A stretch of 64,000 bases of DNA from positions 186,001 to 250,000 of the forward strand of contig NZ_BMDR01000004.1 in NCBI RefSeq assembly GCF_014635885.1, written 5' to 3'. Shown here piece by piece: positions 1 through 7,984 of this stretch; the stretch's first letter is position 1, and each line of letters begins with the position of its first letter. The notes beneath the pieces were generated by a model. The model saw nothing but the letters and a program-made list of their open reading frames with translations, searched no databases and had not been told where the DNA came from. The DNA comes from Acinetobacter vivianii (lineage in GTDB: Bacteria; Pseudomonadota; Gammaproteobacteria; Pseudomonadales; Moraxellaceae). A program made the position numbers and the translations under genes.

Positions 1-147
1 CCGATCTGTCAATTTTTGTGGATACGGTTTTAATTGCTCTTTTGGGCTGATATAGAGCGTGTCATCTTTATGGTGATAATGAATATGGTGTTGCCCTAAT
101 TTTACGAACCGTTCGCGGTCTTGTGATTGAGTGGCATTCATTTGCAT
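1..147 (-). CDS. fcs: feruloyl-CoA synthetase, N-terminal fragment
   Basis: The first 49 codons of a protein that runs off the left edge of the window. The peptide begins MQMNATQSQDRERF and continues to YPQKLTDR, a start like that of the acyl-CoA synthetases annotated as feruloyl-CoA synthase. That enzyme would activate ferulate or p-coumarate with ATP and CoA. The ATG at 147 is chosen because GGAG lies 8 nt upstream. It is the last gene of a leftward group with vanillin dehydrogenase and the hydratase/lyase, which is the main reason for the name. No catalytic motif is inside the window. Confidence 0.65.
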   Translation of the reverse strand, partial: MQMNATQSQDRERFVKLGQHHIHYHHKDDTLYISPKEQLKPYPQKLTDR

Positions 148-237
148 TTCTTTCACTCCATGGGGAAGCGCATCACTGCGCTTTATCTTTTTTGCATCAT
201 GCAATTTTTATTTAATGTATTGTCCGCATTGACCCGA

Positions 238-1689
238 CTAAATCGGGTAATGACGTGATTGGGTCTGAATGGTAATCCAGCGTAGTTCGGTAAATTCGGC
301 AACAGAGACTTTACTACCAAAACGTCCGTAACCACTCGATTTGGTTCCGCCAAATGGCATTTGAGCTTCGTCATGTACGGTTGCGCCGTTAATATGACAA
401 ATACCCGAATCAATTTGTTGAGCCACTTCCAGTGCTTGCGAAATATTTTGACTAAACACTGCCGAAGAAAGGCCGAACTCGCTGTCATTCGCCAGTGCTA
501 CACCTTCTTCAATGCTTGAAAAACGTTGAACTGTGCATACAGGCCCAAATGATTCTTCGCGGTAAAGCAGCATGTCAGGTTTAATATTGAGCACCAGCGT
601 TGGTTGCATGGTGGTGTCTTCAATATGGATGCCTAAAGGTAAGTCAGCACCTTTGTTTTGAGCATCTTCCAGCAAATGCTGAATACGGTTTGCAGCACGG
701 CGACTTTCTAAAACACCGAGGACATTGTTTTTTGAGGTTGGATTACCTGCTTGAATAGAGCGGGTTTTTTCAATCAGTTTTTCAATAAATTGGTCGGCAA
801 TATTGTCTTGAACCAAAACACGTTCGGTCGACATACAAATTTGCCCCTGATTAAAGAACGCTCCAAAAGCGACTGCATTTACGGCTTCATGAATATCAGC
901 TTCATTTAAAACCACAACAGGGGCTTTGCCACCAAGTTCAAGCAAAACTGGTTTTAAATATTTTGCAGCAGTCTCGGCAATAATTTTTCCGACTTTGGTT
1001 GAACCCGTAAAATTAATGCGTTTGACGGCTGGATGAGACACTAGGCGCTCCACGATTTGTGGTGCATCTTCGGCGGCATGCGTAATCACATTTACCACAC
1101 CTTCGCCAAGACCGGCTTCATATAATACTTCACCAATGAGACGATGTGTTGCTGGGCAAGCTTCAGATGCTTTTAACACAACGGTGTTGCCACAAGCCAA
1201 AGGCATGGCAAGCGCACGCGTTGCCAAGATGACAGGTGCATTCCAAGGTGCAATTCCTACAATCACACCGCAAGGAACTCGTACACCCATCGCAAGATTA
1301 CCCGGCACATCTGACGGAATCAGACTTCCGTCAATTTGTGTGGTCATAGCTGCGGCTTCACGTAACATGTTGGCAGCAAGGTGAACGTTAAACCCATACC
1401 ATGTCGCAGTTGAACCTGTTTCTTGCATTCCAGTTTCAATGAATTGCTCGGTCTTTTGGTCCATTAAATCGGCTGCTTTTAACAAACGTAAGCGACGTTC
1501 GGTAGGCGAGAGTTTCGACCATATTTTAAAAGCTTGTTGTGCCGAGTCTATTGCACGGTCAACATCTTCCAATGTTGCAGCAGCGGCTTTCGTTGCCACT
1601 GATCCATCAATGGGGCTAATACGCTCAAACGTTGCCTGATTTGATGCATCAACAGCTTGACCGTGAATAAGTAACTGTACATTTTGCAT
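238..1689 (-). CDS. vdh: vanillin/benzaldehyde dehydrogenase (ALDH superfamily)
   Basis: A 483-residue NAD(P)-dependent aldehyde dehydrogenase of normal family length. It has the cofactor motif FTGSTKVG (about 228-235), the general-base glutamate E251 in LELGGKAP, and the catalytic cysteine C285 in NQGQICMST. From its position between feruloyl-CoA synthetase and the hydratase/lyase, the substrate is inferred to be vanillin (and p-hydroxybenzaldehyde), oxidised to vanillate in the cytoplasm. It reads leftward with about 40 nt to the upstream ech gene and is probably cotranscribed. The family call is firm. The substrate is inferred from context. Confidence 0.88.
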   Translation of the reverse strand: MQNVQLLIHGQAVDASNQATFERISPIDGSVATKAAAATLEDVDRAIDSAQQAFKIWSKLSPTERRLRLLKAADLMDQKTEQFIETGMQETGSTATWYGFNVHLAANMLREAAAMTTQIDGSLIPSDVPGNLAMGVRVPCGVIVGIAPWNAPVILATRALAMPLACGNTVVLKASEACPATHRLIGEVLYEAGLGEGVVNVITHAAEDAPQIVERLVSHPAVKRINFTGSTKVGKIIAETAAKYLKPVLLELGGKAPVVVLNEADIHEAVNAVAFGAFFNQGQICMSTERVLVQDNIADQFIEKLIEKTRSIQAGNPTSKNNVLGVLESRRAANRIQHLLEDAQNKGADLPLGIHIEDTTMQPTLVLNIKPDMLLYREESFGPVCTVQRFSSIEEGVALANDSEFGLSSAVFSQNISQALEVAQQIDSGICHINGATVHDEAQMPFGGTKSSGYGRFGSKVSVAEFTELRWITIQTQSRHYPI

Positions 1690-1726
1690 GGGTTGTGTCC
1701 TTACATTGCCATTAGAGAATCAAAAG

Positions 1727-2560
1727 TTAACCAGTACGTTTATAGCTCTGTAAACCCGGTTTAATTGATTTTTCATCTAAAAATTGTTTCAAACCTTCTT
1801 GGCGACCATTTTCTGTATCGCGGTGGATACATTGATCAAGTTTGGCATATAAGTAGTCTTCGTTTTGGTCCCAAGTGAGTTCACGGCAACGCTTAAAGCC
1901 ATTTTTAGCGGTACGAAGAACCACAGGGTTTTTCTCAAGTAGACAGTTTGCAAGCTCGGTCACTTCAGCTTTTAGCTGTTCAAGCGGTACGCTTTTATTC
2001 ACAAGCCCCATGGTTTCAGCTTCTTTACCACTAAAGGTTTTACCCGTCATGATGTAGTACAAAGAGGCACGGTGACCAACAGTGTCTGCCATTGCTTTGC
2101 TTACAAGGTTACCCGGTGGGATCCCCCAGTTAATTTCAGATAAACCGAAAGTTGCTTCATCTGCTGCAATTGCGAGGTCACAAGCCACTAAAGGTGAAAA
2201 ACCACCTCCAAAACACCAGCCATTGACCATTGCAATGGTTGGTTTTGAATACATGCGAAGAAGTTGCCACTGCCAACGGCATGAGTCGCGGCGAATACGT
2301 TCTTGATAAATTTCTGGTTGAGTATCGACTTCACGGAAATATTCCTTTAAGTCCATACCTGCTGTCCAAGAATCACCTGCACCTGTCAACACAAGTACAC
2401 GTGCATCTTGATCAAGTTCTATGGCTTCAAGCACATCAATCATTTCACGATTGAGTGTCGGGCTCATGGCATTTTTCTTTTCTGGGCGGTTTAGTGTTAC
2501 CCATGCAATTCCATCTTCAACTTTAACATCTACTGTTTCCCAGCGGTTTTCATAACTCAT
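1727..2560 (-). CDS. ech: p-hydroxycinnamoyl-CoA (feruloyl-CoA) hydratase/lyase
   Basis: A 277-residue crotonase-fold enzyme that hydrates feruloyl-CoA or p-coumaroyl-CoA and cleaves the product to vanillin (or 4-hydroxybenzaldehyde) and acetyl-CoA. Visible features are the oxyanion segments AGMDLKEYF and NGWCFGGGFSPL, and the glutamate-containing GLSEINWGIPPG expected of this subfamily. The reading frame is open further upstream. ATG 2560 (MSYENRW) is chosen because AAGGAG sits 7 nt before it, whereas the ATG at 2566 would touch the ribosome site. It is first in the leftward vdh-fcs group, and a probable HcaR site lies 46-63 nt upstream. Confidence 0.9.
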   Translation of the reverse strand: MSYENRWETVDVKVEDGIAWVTLNRPEKKNAMSPTLNREMIDVLEAIELDQDARVLVLTGAGDSWTAGMDLKEYFREVDTQPEIYQERIRRDSCRWQWQLLRMYSKPTIAMVNGWCFGGGFSPLVACDLAIAADEATFGLSEINWGIPPGNLVSKAMADTVGHRASLYYIMTGKTFSGKEAETMGLVNKSVPLEQLKAEVTELANCLLEKNPVVLRTAKNGFKRCRELTWDQNEDYLYAKLDQCIHRDTENGRQEGLKQFLDEKSIKPGLQSYKRTG

Positions 2561-2605
2561 CTTCATACTCCTTGAATGATTTTTTGCGGTTCTGGGATTT
2601 AATTT

Positions 2606-2623
2606 AATATCAGTTAAACTTAC
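2606..2623. promoter_or_regulatory. probable HcaR (MarR) operator, ech side
   Basis: This 18-bp element (AATATCAGTTAAACTTAC on the + strand) is the exact reverse complement of 2730-2747. The two copies flank the divergent start region of ech and the MFS gene. The inner AGTTAAACT is itself palindromic. Binding by the MarR protein encoded at 4118-4573 is inferred from position. Confidence 0.6.
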
Positions 2624-2729
2624 ATTCAAGTCTTTTTTATAGAATTTCATAAATATTTTATAATTCATTGTATTTTAAATACTAATTAATTTTACTGATG
2701 ATTTGATATAAAAATATGTTGATTTTTTA

Positions 2730-2747
2730 GTAAGTTTAACTGATATT
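2730..2747. promoter_or_regulatory. probable HcaR (MarR) operator, transporter side
   Basis: GTAAGTTTAACTGATATT is a perfect inverted copy of 2606-2623, with 106 bp between the copies. It lies 68-85 nt upstream of the MFS start at 2815, in the AT-rich divergent promoter region. The two-copy arrangement suggests that both divergent transcripts are controlled by one repressor. Confidence 0.6.
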
Positions 2748-2814
2748 TTTGATGTGTTTAAACAATAATACACAAAGGGCTAAATGGAACGACTAGTCAA
2801 TAAGGGATAACACA

Positions 2815-4047
2815 ATGGAAAAGATATTAGGACAGTCTGCAAGGGCAAAAATCACGTTGCTATTATGCTTTGCAATAGCAATTTTTGAAGGTTTTGATCT
2901 TCAGTCAATGGGGGTGGCCGCCCCACGAATGCGGGCTGAGTTTATGTTAGACAATGGCCAGATGGCGTGGGCATTTAGTGCTGCAATTTTAGGAACACTA
3001 CCAGGTGCGATATTAGGTGGCAGATTTGCCGATATTGTCGGGCGTAAGAAAATTCTGATTTTTAGTATTTTACTTTTTGGAATTATGTCTTTGCTAACGG
3101 CTTATGCTGCTAACTTTAGTTTGCTGTTACTCATTCGTTTTTGTACTGGTTTAGGAATGGGTGGAGCACTTCCGATGATGATTACACTGGCATCTGAAGC
3201 TGTACCCGATAAATATAAAGGGACCGCGGTAAGTATTATGTACAGCGGTATTCCTTTCGGTGGATTACTCACCTCTGTTGTTGCCATGTCGTTGGCTGGC
3301 GATGCAGAGTGGCGTCATATTTTCTATATTGGTGGAATTGCGCCTATTTTACTCATTCCACTGATTATGCGCTTTTTGCCTGAGTCAAATGATTACCTAC
3401 AACGTAAAGGTCAAGCGCAAAAAACCACGCCATTTTTGGAAGTTTTATTTGCGAAAGAACGTCGGATGTCGACGATTCAGCTTTGGGTCAGTTTTTTCTG
3501 TACGCTCGTTGTACTGTATTTCTTGTTGAATTGGTTGCCGTTACTGATGGGCGCGCAAGGCTTATCGAAACTTCAGGCAAACTATGTACAGATGGGCTAC
3601 AACGTTGGCGGAATTTTAGGTTCGATTCTTATGGGGGTATTGCTGGATAAATTACGCATGAGCTTTGTGATTAAACTGATTTATCTCGGCATTTTATTTT
3701 CGCTTTGTTGTTTAGCAATTTCTCCAACAGTGGCTTTACTGGCACTTTCGGCAGTGGGTTGCGGCTTATTTATTGTGGGTGGACAATCGGCGTTGTATGG
3801 TCTGGCTGCCATGTATTATCCAACCGAAATGCGTGGAACTGGAGTAGGTGCGGCAGTTGCAATTGGCCGTATTGGTTCTTTTGCAGGGCCTTTAATGGCT
3901 GGTTTTTTACTCTCGCTTGGACAAAGCTCGACCATCGTGATTGGTTCAAGCATTCCAGTGATTTTAATTGCAGCGATCTCTGCATTACTTCTTGTCAAAA
4001 AACCTAAACAGCCTGTACATTTAGTACAAAGCTCAGGTGCTCGCTAA
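2815..4047 (+). CDS. hcaK: MFS aromatic acid:H+ symporter (HcaK-like)
   Basis: A 410-residue, 12-helix major facilitator of the aromatic acid symporter type. The first helix carries FEGFDLQSMG, equivalent to the DGFD signature of the family, and loop 2-3 carries GGRFADIVGRKK. It most likely imports hydroxycinnamates such as ferulate and p-coumarate across the inner membrane. The start is supported by AAGGGAT upstream of ATG 2815. It is divergent from ech with paired operators between them, and the MarR regulator follows. The substrate is inferred from this context and from Acinetobacter hca clusters. Confidence 0.78.
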   Translation: MEKILGQSARAKITLLLCFAIAIFEGFDLQSMGVAAPRMRAEFMLDNGQMAWAFSAAILGTLPGAILGGRFADIVGRKKILIFSILLFGIMSLLTAYAANFSLLLLIRFCTGLGMGGALPMMITLASEAVPDKYKGTAVSIMYSGIPFGGLLTSVVAMSLAGDAEWRHIFYIGGIAPILLIPLIMRFLPESNDYLQRKGQAQKTTPFLEVLFAKERRMSTIQLWVSFFCTLVVLYFLLNWLPLLMGAQGLSKLQANYVQMGYNVGGILGSILMGVLLDKLRMSFVIKLIYLGILFSLCCLAISPTVALLALSAVGCGLFIVGGQSALYGLAAMYYPTEMRGTGVGAAVAIGRIGSFAGPLMAGFLLSLGQSSTIVIGSSIPVILIAAISALLLVKKPKQPVHLVQSSGAR

Positions 4048-4055
4048 GTTTTAAC

Positions 4056-4085
4056 GAAAGTATGGGGTTAGAACCTCATACTTTC
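4056..4085 (+). terminator. hairpin after the MFS gene
   Basis: GAAAGTATG pairs with CATACTTTC, continued by GGTT/AACC inside. There is only a weak T-rich stretch afterwards, so this may be a partial terminator between the transporter and hcaR. Confidence 0.45.
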
Positions 4086-4117
4086 ATTACAGATTTTCTT
4101 ATGATGATTGAAAGGTT

Positions 4118-4573
4118 ATGGTACGTTCGAATTTAGTTCAAAAAAAAGTAGAAGATGAGCCAAAGTTAAGTTACATGATTGCTCGTGTTGATCGAATTAT
4201 TAGTAAACATTTAACAGAACATTTAAAAGAGCTTGAGATTACCTTGCCGCAATTTACTGCACTTTCTGTTTTAGCTTCAAAAAGTAATTTATCCAATGCC
4301 AAGCTTGCTGAGCGATCTTTCATAAAGCCGCAATCGGCCAACAAAATTTTGCAAGATTTACTGGTGAATGGCTGGATTGAGAAAAAACCTGACCCAACAC
4401 ATGGTCGCCGTATTTTAATTACGCTGACCGAAAGCGGTATTGATAAGCTCAATAAATGCAACGAAGTGGTTTCAAAAGTTGAGGAAAAAATGCTGGAGGG
4501 TATTGATATCAATTTGGCTTATTTAATTCGTAATAACCTCGAGATTATGGTGAATAATCTTAAAAATCTTTGA
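4118..4573 (+). CDS. hcaR: MarR-family repressor HcaR
   Basis: A 151-residue winged-helix regulator of MarR type. The recognition-helix region is NAKLAERSFIKPQSANKILQDL and the wing segment is KKPDPTHGRRILITLT. In Acinetobacter, HcaR represses hydroxycinnamate genes and is relieved by the hydroxycinnamoyl-CoA thioester. The location just after the transporter, together with the inverted operator pair in the ech/transporter intergenic region, fits that role. The ribosome site is AAAGG, very close to ATG 4118. The identity as HcaR is inferred from context and family. Confidence 0.75.
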   Translation: MVRSNLVQKKVEDEPKLSYMIARVDRIISKHLTEHLKELEITLPQFTALSVLASKSNLSNAKLAERSFIKPQSANKILQDLLVNGWIEKKPDPTHGRRILITLTESGIDKLNKCNEVVSKVEEKMLEGIDINLAYLIRNNLEIMVNNLKNL

Positions 4574-4695
4574 ACGAATGTCAGTTGTAAATTAATTTTT
4601 AAACTTAATAAAAATGCTTAAGCACTGATTCACACAGAAAATTTATTTCATTTTACAAATGAACTTGCTAGCATCGAAGTGACGTTTTTGGTGAT

Positions 4696-5388
4696 GTGTG
4701 GCAGCGAATGTCTTCAGGACAACAAGTTTTACTTAAACTAAGAAAAATGATTATTTCAGGGGAACTTGAAGGCGGTGCCAGAATTGCCGAAATTCCGACT
4801 GCCGAGTTACTTGGTGTTTCAAGGCAGCCTGTTCGTATTGCCTTTCGCTTGCTCGAGCAAGAAGGCCTCCTCATTAAAAACCCGACTCGTGGTTACACGG
4901 TTCGTGAAATTTCAGAACAACTTGTTCATGATGCGCTTGAAGTGCGTGGTGTGTTGGAAGGATTAGCTGCGAAAACTTTGGCAGAACAAGGCTTAAATGA
5001 AGAACAAAAAAAGACGTTGCAACATTGCATTCAAGAAACTGAAAAACTTTTTAATGAAACAGACGAGTTTGGTGATGCTGAATTAGAATGTTATCATCAT
5101 TTTAACGTCATTTTTCATGACACCATTATTGAGGGTGCGCAAAACGTCGCACTCATACAAGCTTTAGCAAAAAACAATCAGCTACCAATGGCTTCTGCTC
5201 AAGCCATTACCTATGACCAGAATCAAGCTTTGTCTGAATATCGCCGTTTGCACTATGCACATTTGCAGCATTGTTCGATTTTTGATGCGTTGGTACATCG
5301 TCAGGCAGGGCGTGCTGAAACCTTAATGCGTGAGCACAGTAGTGTAGTGATTTTGGGTGAAACGCTCAGAAATGTTCTCAGCGCTTAA
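4696..5388 (+). CDS. vanR: GntR-family (FCD) repressor VanR
   Basis: A 230-residue FadR-type regulator. The N-terminal winged helix includes ELLGVSRQPVRIAFRLLEQEGLL (about 35-57). The helical FCD ligand domain follows, with the metal-type histidines in CYHHFNVIFHDTII and the C-terminal HRQAGRAETLMREH. It is placed to repress vanAB and the divergent vanK-type transporter, with vanillate as likely inducer. It is convergent with vanB, with a shared terminator between. The frame opens at GTG 4696. ATG 4708 (MSSGQQ) is an equally plausible start because neither has a strong ribosome site. Confidence 0.8.
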   Translation: MWQRMSSGQQVLLKLRKMIISGELEGGARIAEIPTAELLGVSRQPVRIAFRLLEQEGLLIKNPTRGYTVREISEQLVHDALEVRGVLEGLAAKTLAEQGLNEEQKKTLQHCIQETEKLFNETDEFGDAELECYHHFNVIFHDTIIEGAQNVALIQALAKNNQLPMASAQAITYDQNQALSEYRRLHYAHLQHCSIFDALVHRQAGRAETLMREHSSVVILGETLRNVLSA

Positions 5389-5396
5389 GATGAAAT

Positions 5397-5426
5397 AAGT
5401 TCCTTTATGTTTGAATAAAGGAACTT
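5397..5426. terminator. bidirectional terminator between vanR and vanB
   Basis: A perfect 12-bp stem (AAGTTCCTTTAT with its complement) and a 6-nt loop lie in the 43-bp gap between two convergent genes. Confidence 0.75.
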
Positions 5427-5431
5427 GAAAA

Positions 5432-6376
5432 TTAAAGCTCAATCACAAGATTTTTAGTTTTTGCACGAGAACAGCAGGGCGTAAATTGGTCGTTCAAAGC
5501 ATGTTCCTCATCGGTCATAAATAGATCCCGATGATCAGGTGTACCTTCTACAACGCGAGTAATACAGGTGCCACAAATGCCTTGTTCACATGAAACAGGA
5601 ATATCAAAACCATTTGCAATTAATGCCTCAGTAGCAGTCTGCTCTGGTAATACTTCAATTCGACGGCCCGTACCTTTCACTTCAATAGTAAAAGCTTCAT
5701 CGTTAGTCGTATCTACTTTTTGCGCGACAAAATGTTCTTGATGTAACTGTTCATTGTGCCAGCCAGCCTGTTCGGCTGAGCTCATGACAAACTGCATAAA
5801 TCCTGTTGGACCGCACACATATAAGTGTCTATCTGGTGAATTCTGACCTAAAACCTCTGCCATATTACATTCGGTATCTGGCTGATCTTGAATATGAAAA
5901 TGGACTCGGTCACCAAAGTGCTCGGTTAAGTTGCCATAGAAGGCAATCATTTCATGGCTACGAACAAAGTAATGCAATTCGAAAGGAAGATTGGCCGACT
6001 TAAGCCGATACGCCATCGACAAAATAGGGGTAATACCAATACCACCCGCAAATAAAACCGCCTGTTTTGTTTGAGAATGAATTTCAAATAAATTACGCGG
6101 TTCACCAATTTTTAAATGGTCGCCTTCGCGGTATTCAGTGTGGATGCAGCGTGAGCCACCGCGTGAATTGGCATCATGTAAAACGCCAATCACATAACGG
6201 TGCTTTTCAGTGCAGCAGTTTGAAAGTGAATATTGGCGGGTGAGACCGTTTTTCAGATGCACATCAATATGCGCACCTGCTCCAAAACTCGGCAGCTCCG
6301 TACCATTTGCTGCAACCAATTCAAATGCACGAATAGTCGGGGTGAGCTGGTGAATTTTTTGAATAATAACGTCCAT
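5432..6376 (-). CDS. vanB: vanillate O-demethylase reductase subunit
   Basis: A 314-residue class IA oxygenase reductase. The order of domains is an FMN/FAD-binding barrel (RQYSLSN about residue 50), a NAD domain (LFAGGIGITPILSM), and a C-terminal plant-type [2Fe-2S] ferredoxin with CEQGICGTC and a fourth cysteine in TPCCSRA. It passes electrons from NADH to VanA for demethylation of vanillate to protocatechuate and formaldehyde. ATG 6376 (MDVIIQ) is preferred over 6382 because AGGAG is 7 nt before it and only 1 nt before the other. It follows vanA by 12 nt in the same transcript. Confidence 0.93.
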   Translation of the reverse strand: MDVIIQKIHQLTPTIRAFELVAANGTELPSFGAGAHIDVHLKNGLTRQYSLSNCCTEKHRYVIGVLHDANSRGGSRCIHTEYREGDHLKIGEPRNLFEIHSQTKQAVLFAGGIGITPILSMAYRLKSANLPFELHYFVRSHEMIAFYGNLTEHFGDRVHFHIQDQPDTECNMAEVLGQNSPDRHLYVCGPTGFMQFVMSSAEQAGWHNEQLHQEHFVAQKVDTTNDEAFTIEVKGTGRRIEVLPEQTATEALIANGFDIPVSCEQGICGTCITRVVEGTPDHRDLFMTDEEHALNDQFTPCCSRAKTKNLVIEL

Positions 6377-6388
6377 GTTCATGCTCCT

Positions 6389-7465
6389 TTAAATAATCCG
6401 AATGTTTGGAAACTTCTGTACGGACGTTTCAGGAGGTGTTTTATTTTCTTCGGCAAGCAGTCGCTCAATCACCTTACGAGACTGTACACCGCCTGCATCG
6501 ATGTTGAGCATGAGTAATTTGCGATGTGGATTGTTTAAAATATTTTGCTGCTGTTGCTCAAGCATTTCTAAATCTTCAGTAAAGATTTTGCCTTGGCCTT
6601 CACGAATTTGATCGGTGAGTTCAGTATTATCTGGCTGGAAGTTACGTGCCATTCCCCAGAAATACCAATGTGAGGTTTCAGTTTCTGGCGTAATAAAATC
6701 GACCACGATTGAAGAAACCTTCTTGTCACTTGGCGCTTGATAACCACCATGCCCAGCATGTGCGACACCCACTTCAATATGCACATTACTTGGCGCAAAG
6801 AAGTGACAACGTTGCCAGCGGTCAACAGGTACATCATCTGCCAAGTGATTGCCGCGAAGGGCCATTTGCCAAAATGGAGGTGCGATCACATTTTCCATGT
6901 AGCGTTCGGTAACCACATGGTCGCCGTCAACTTTAGTGACAGGTAATGATTCATCAATCTCTTTTTGTCCGATGCTGCTCGAGTGCACATAGGTCTCGTG
7001 GGTTAAATCCATCAGGTTATCGACCATCAGGCGATAGTCACACTGAATATGAAACAGGCCTCCGCCATAGCTCCATTCAGGATGATCTGCCCATTCTAAA
7101 GTTGGCAGTTTTGCTTCATCAGCTAAGGCTTTCTCACCCGGCCATATCCAAATAAAACCGAACTTTTCGACCACTGCATATGCTTTGTTGCAAGGGAAAC
7201 CATTGACACGTTGGGCTGGCATTGAAACAGTCTTTCCATCACAGCCCATGACTAAACCATGATAACCACATACAAGGTTGCCATCTTCGACATAGCCCAA
7301 TGAAAGTGGGGCGCCGCGATGGGGACAAAAATCTTCAACGGCTGTAACTTGGTTTTCTTTACCGCGATAAAAAACAATTTTTTCACCACAGATGGTGCGA
7401 CCTAATGGTTTGTCTTGGATTTCTTCTGGACGGCAGGCAACATACCAAGCATTTTTAATAAACAT
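6389..7465 (-). CDS. vanA: vanillate O-demethylase oxygenase subunit
   Basis: A 358-residue Rieske non-haem iron oxygenase. The Rieske ligands are C47-x-H49 and C66-x2-H69 in CPHRGAP and CGYHG. The mononuclear iron site is expected around DLMDLTHETYVH. It demethylates vanillate (and related methoxybenzoates) to protocatechuate. The start ATG 7465 follows an AAGGAG site. The promoter and a perfect VanR-type operator lie immediately upstream, and the gene is divergent from the vanK-type transporter. Length and motifs match the family. Confidence 0.94.
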   Translation of the reverse strand: MFIKNAWYVACRPEEIQDKPLGRTICGEKIVFYRGKENQVTAVEDFCPHRGAPLSLGYVEDGNLVCGYHGLVMGCDGKTVSMPAQRVNGFPCNKAYAVVEKFGFIWIWPGEKALADEAKLPTLEWADHPEWSYGGGLFHIQCDYRLMVDNLMDLTHETYVHSSSIGQKEIDESLPVTKVDGDHVVTERYMENVIAPPFWQMALRGNHLADDVPVDRWQRCHFFAPSNVHIEVGVAHAGHGGYQAPSDKKVSSIVVDFITPETETSHWYFWGMARNFQPDNTELTDQIREGQGKIFTEDLEMLEQQQQNILNNPHRKLLMLNIDAGGVQSRKVIERLLAEENKTPPETSVQKFPNIRII

Positions 7466-7486
7466 TGTGACGACTCCTTATCACTT

Positions 7487-7498
7487 ATTGGATCCAAT
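7487..7498. promoter_or_regulatory. VanR operator O1 at the vanA promoter
   Basis: The perfect 12-bp palindrome ATTGGATCCAAT. From memory, it is the same core as the VanR operator described for Caulobacter vanAB. It overlaps the vanA -10 region and ends 22 nt before the vanA start, a classic repression position. Confidence 0.75.
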
Positions 7499-7524
7499 TT
7501 ATAATAAATAAAAATATTGGTCAA
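7496..7524 (-). promoter_or_regulatory. vanA promoter
   Basis: On the minus strand a TTGACC -35 box (7519-7524) is followed by TATAAA (7498-7503, spacing 15) or TAAATT (7496-7501, spacing 17). The operator ATTGGATCCAAT overlaps the -10 end. Confidence 0.6.
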
Positions 7525-7649
7525 TTGATAGGCAGTCTTTTTTTTACAAAATATTGTTATTTGGAGTTGAAGATAGTGTGTATTTTTATTGCTAATAAAG
7601 ACTTTTTTATTCCTTTTGAGTTTTTGGGAGAAAATTTTATTGGTTTTTA

Positions 7650-7661
7650 TTTGGATCCATT
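7650..7661. promoter_or_regulatory. VanR operator O2 (imperfect)
   Basis: The TGGATCCA core is intact at 7652-7659, with an imperfect outer match. It lies in the middle of the divergent region. A weaker half site, ATTGGATC, follows at 7682. Confidence 0.5.
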
Positions 7662-7728
7662 TTTGTATGATTGAAGGCTGAATTGGATCTCATATTTGGA
7701 ATTGTGGTAAGGAAAATAGGTAATGCTT

Positions 7729-7740
7729 TATGGATCCATA
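7729..7740. promoter_or_regulatory. VanR operator O3
   Basis: TATGGATCCATA is a perfect 12-bp palindrome with the same TGGATCCA core as the site at vanA. It lies between the two promoters. Confidence 0.55.
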
Positions 7741-7832
7741 TTTTTTGTTTCCATAATTATAAATAAATTATAATTATGTTTTTTCAGTTGCTTAATTTTG
7801 ATTTAATTAAATTTAAAAAATATTGTTGATTT

Positions 7833-7844
7833 TTTGGATCCAAA
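7833..7844. promoter_or_regulatory. VanR operator O4 at the transporter promoter
   Basis: TTTGGATCCAAA is a perfect 12-bp palindrome lying 7 nt before a TATAGA box (7852-7857) that may be the -10 of the rightward transporter gene. It mirrors the arrangement at vanA. Confidence 0.6.
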
Positions 7845-7984
7845 TATTCAGTATAGAAAAAGAGCAGGATGCTCAAAAAACAAATATTCCTCTAGGTCAT
7901 TATGGATACGGATATGCATAACCACCCAATCGCTTTTGTCGGCAATGTCGTGTGTATCTCTTATCCACATTGGGAGATACACAA

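Larger units (their letters stand above)
7466..7984. promoter_or_regulatory. vanA/vanK divergent control region
   Basis: A 519-bp AT-rich gap with no credible ORF. It contains four palindromes built on TGGATCCA, plus a half site at 7682-7693, and promoters in both directions. The long spacing and the repeated operators suggest repression by several VanR dimers, possibly with looping. Confidence 0.7.

Noticed and set aside
183..488. 101-codon minus-strand frame
   Set aside because: Lies over the 3' end of vanillin dehydrogenase in another frame, with no ribosome site and no family-like sequence.
2561..2668. 36-residue N-terminal extension of ech
   Set aside because: The open frame continues upstream, but the ribosome site fits ATG 2560 and the extension covers the probable HcaR operator.
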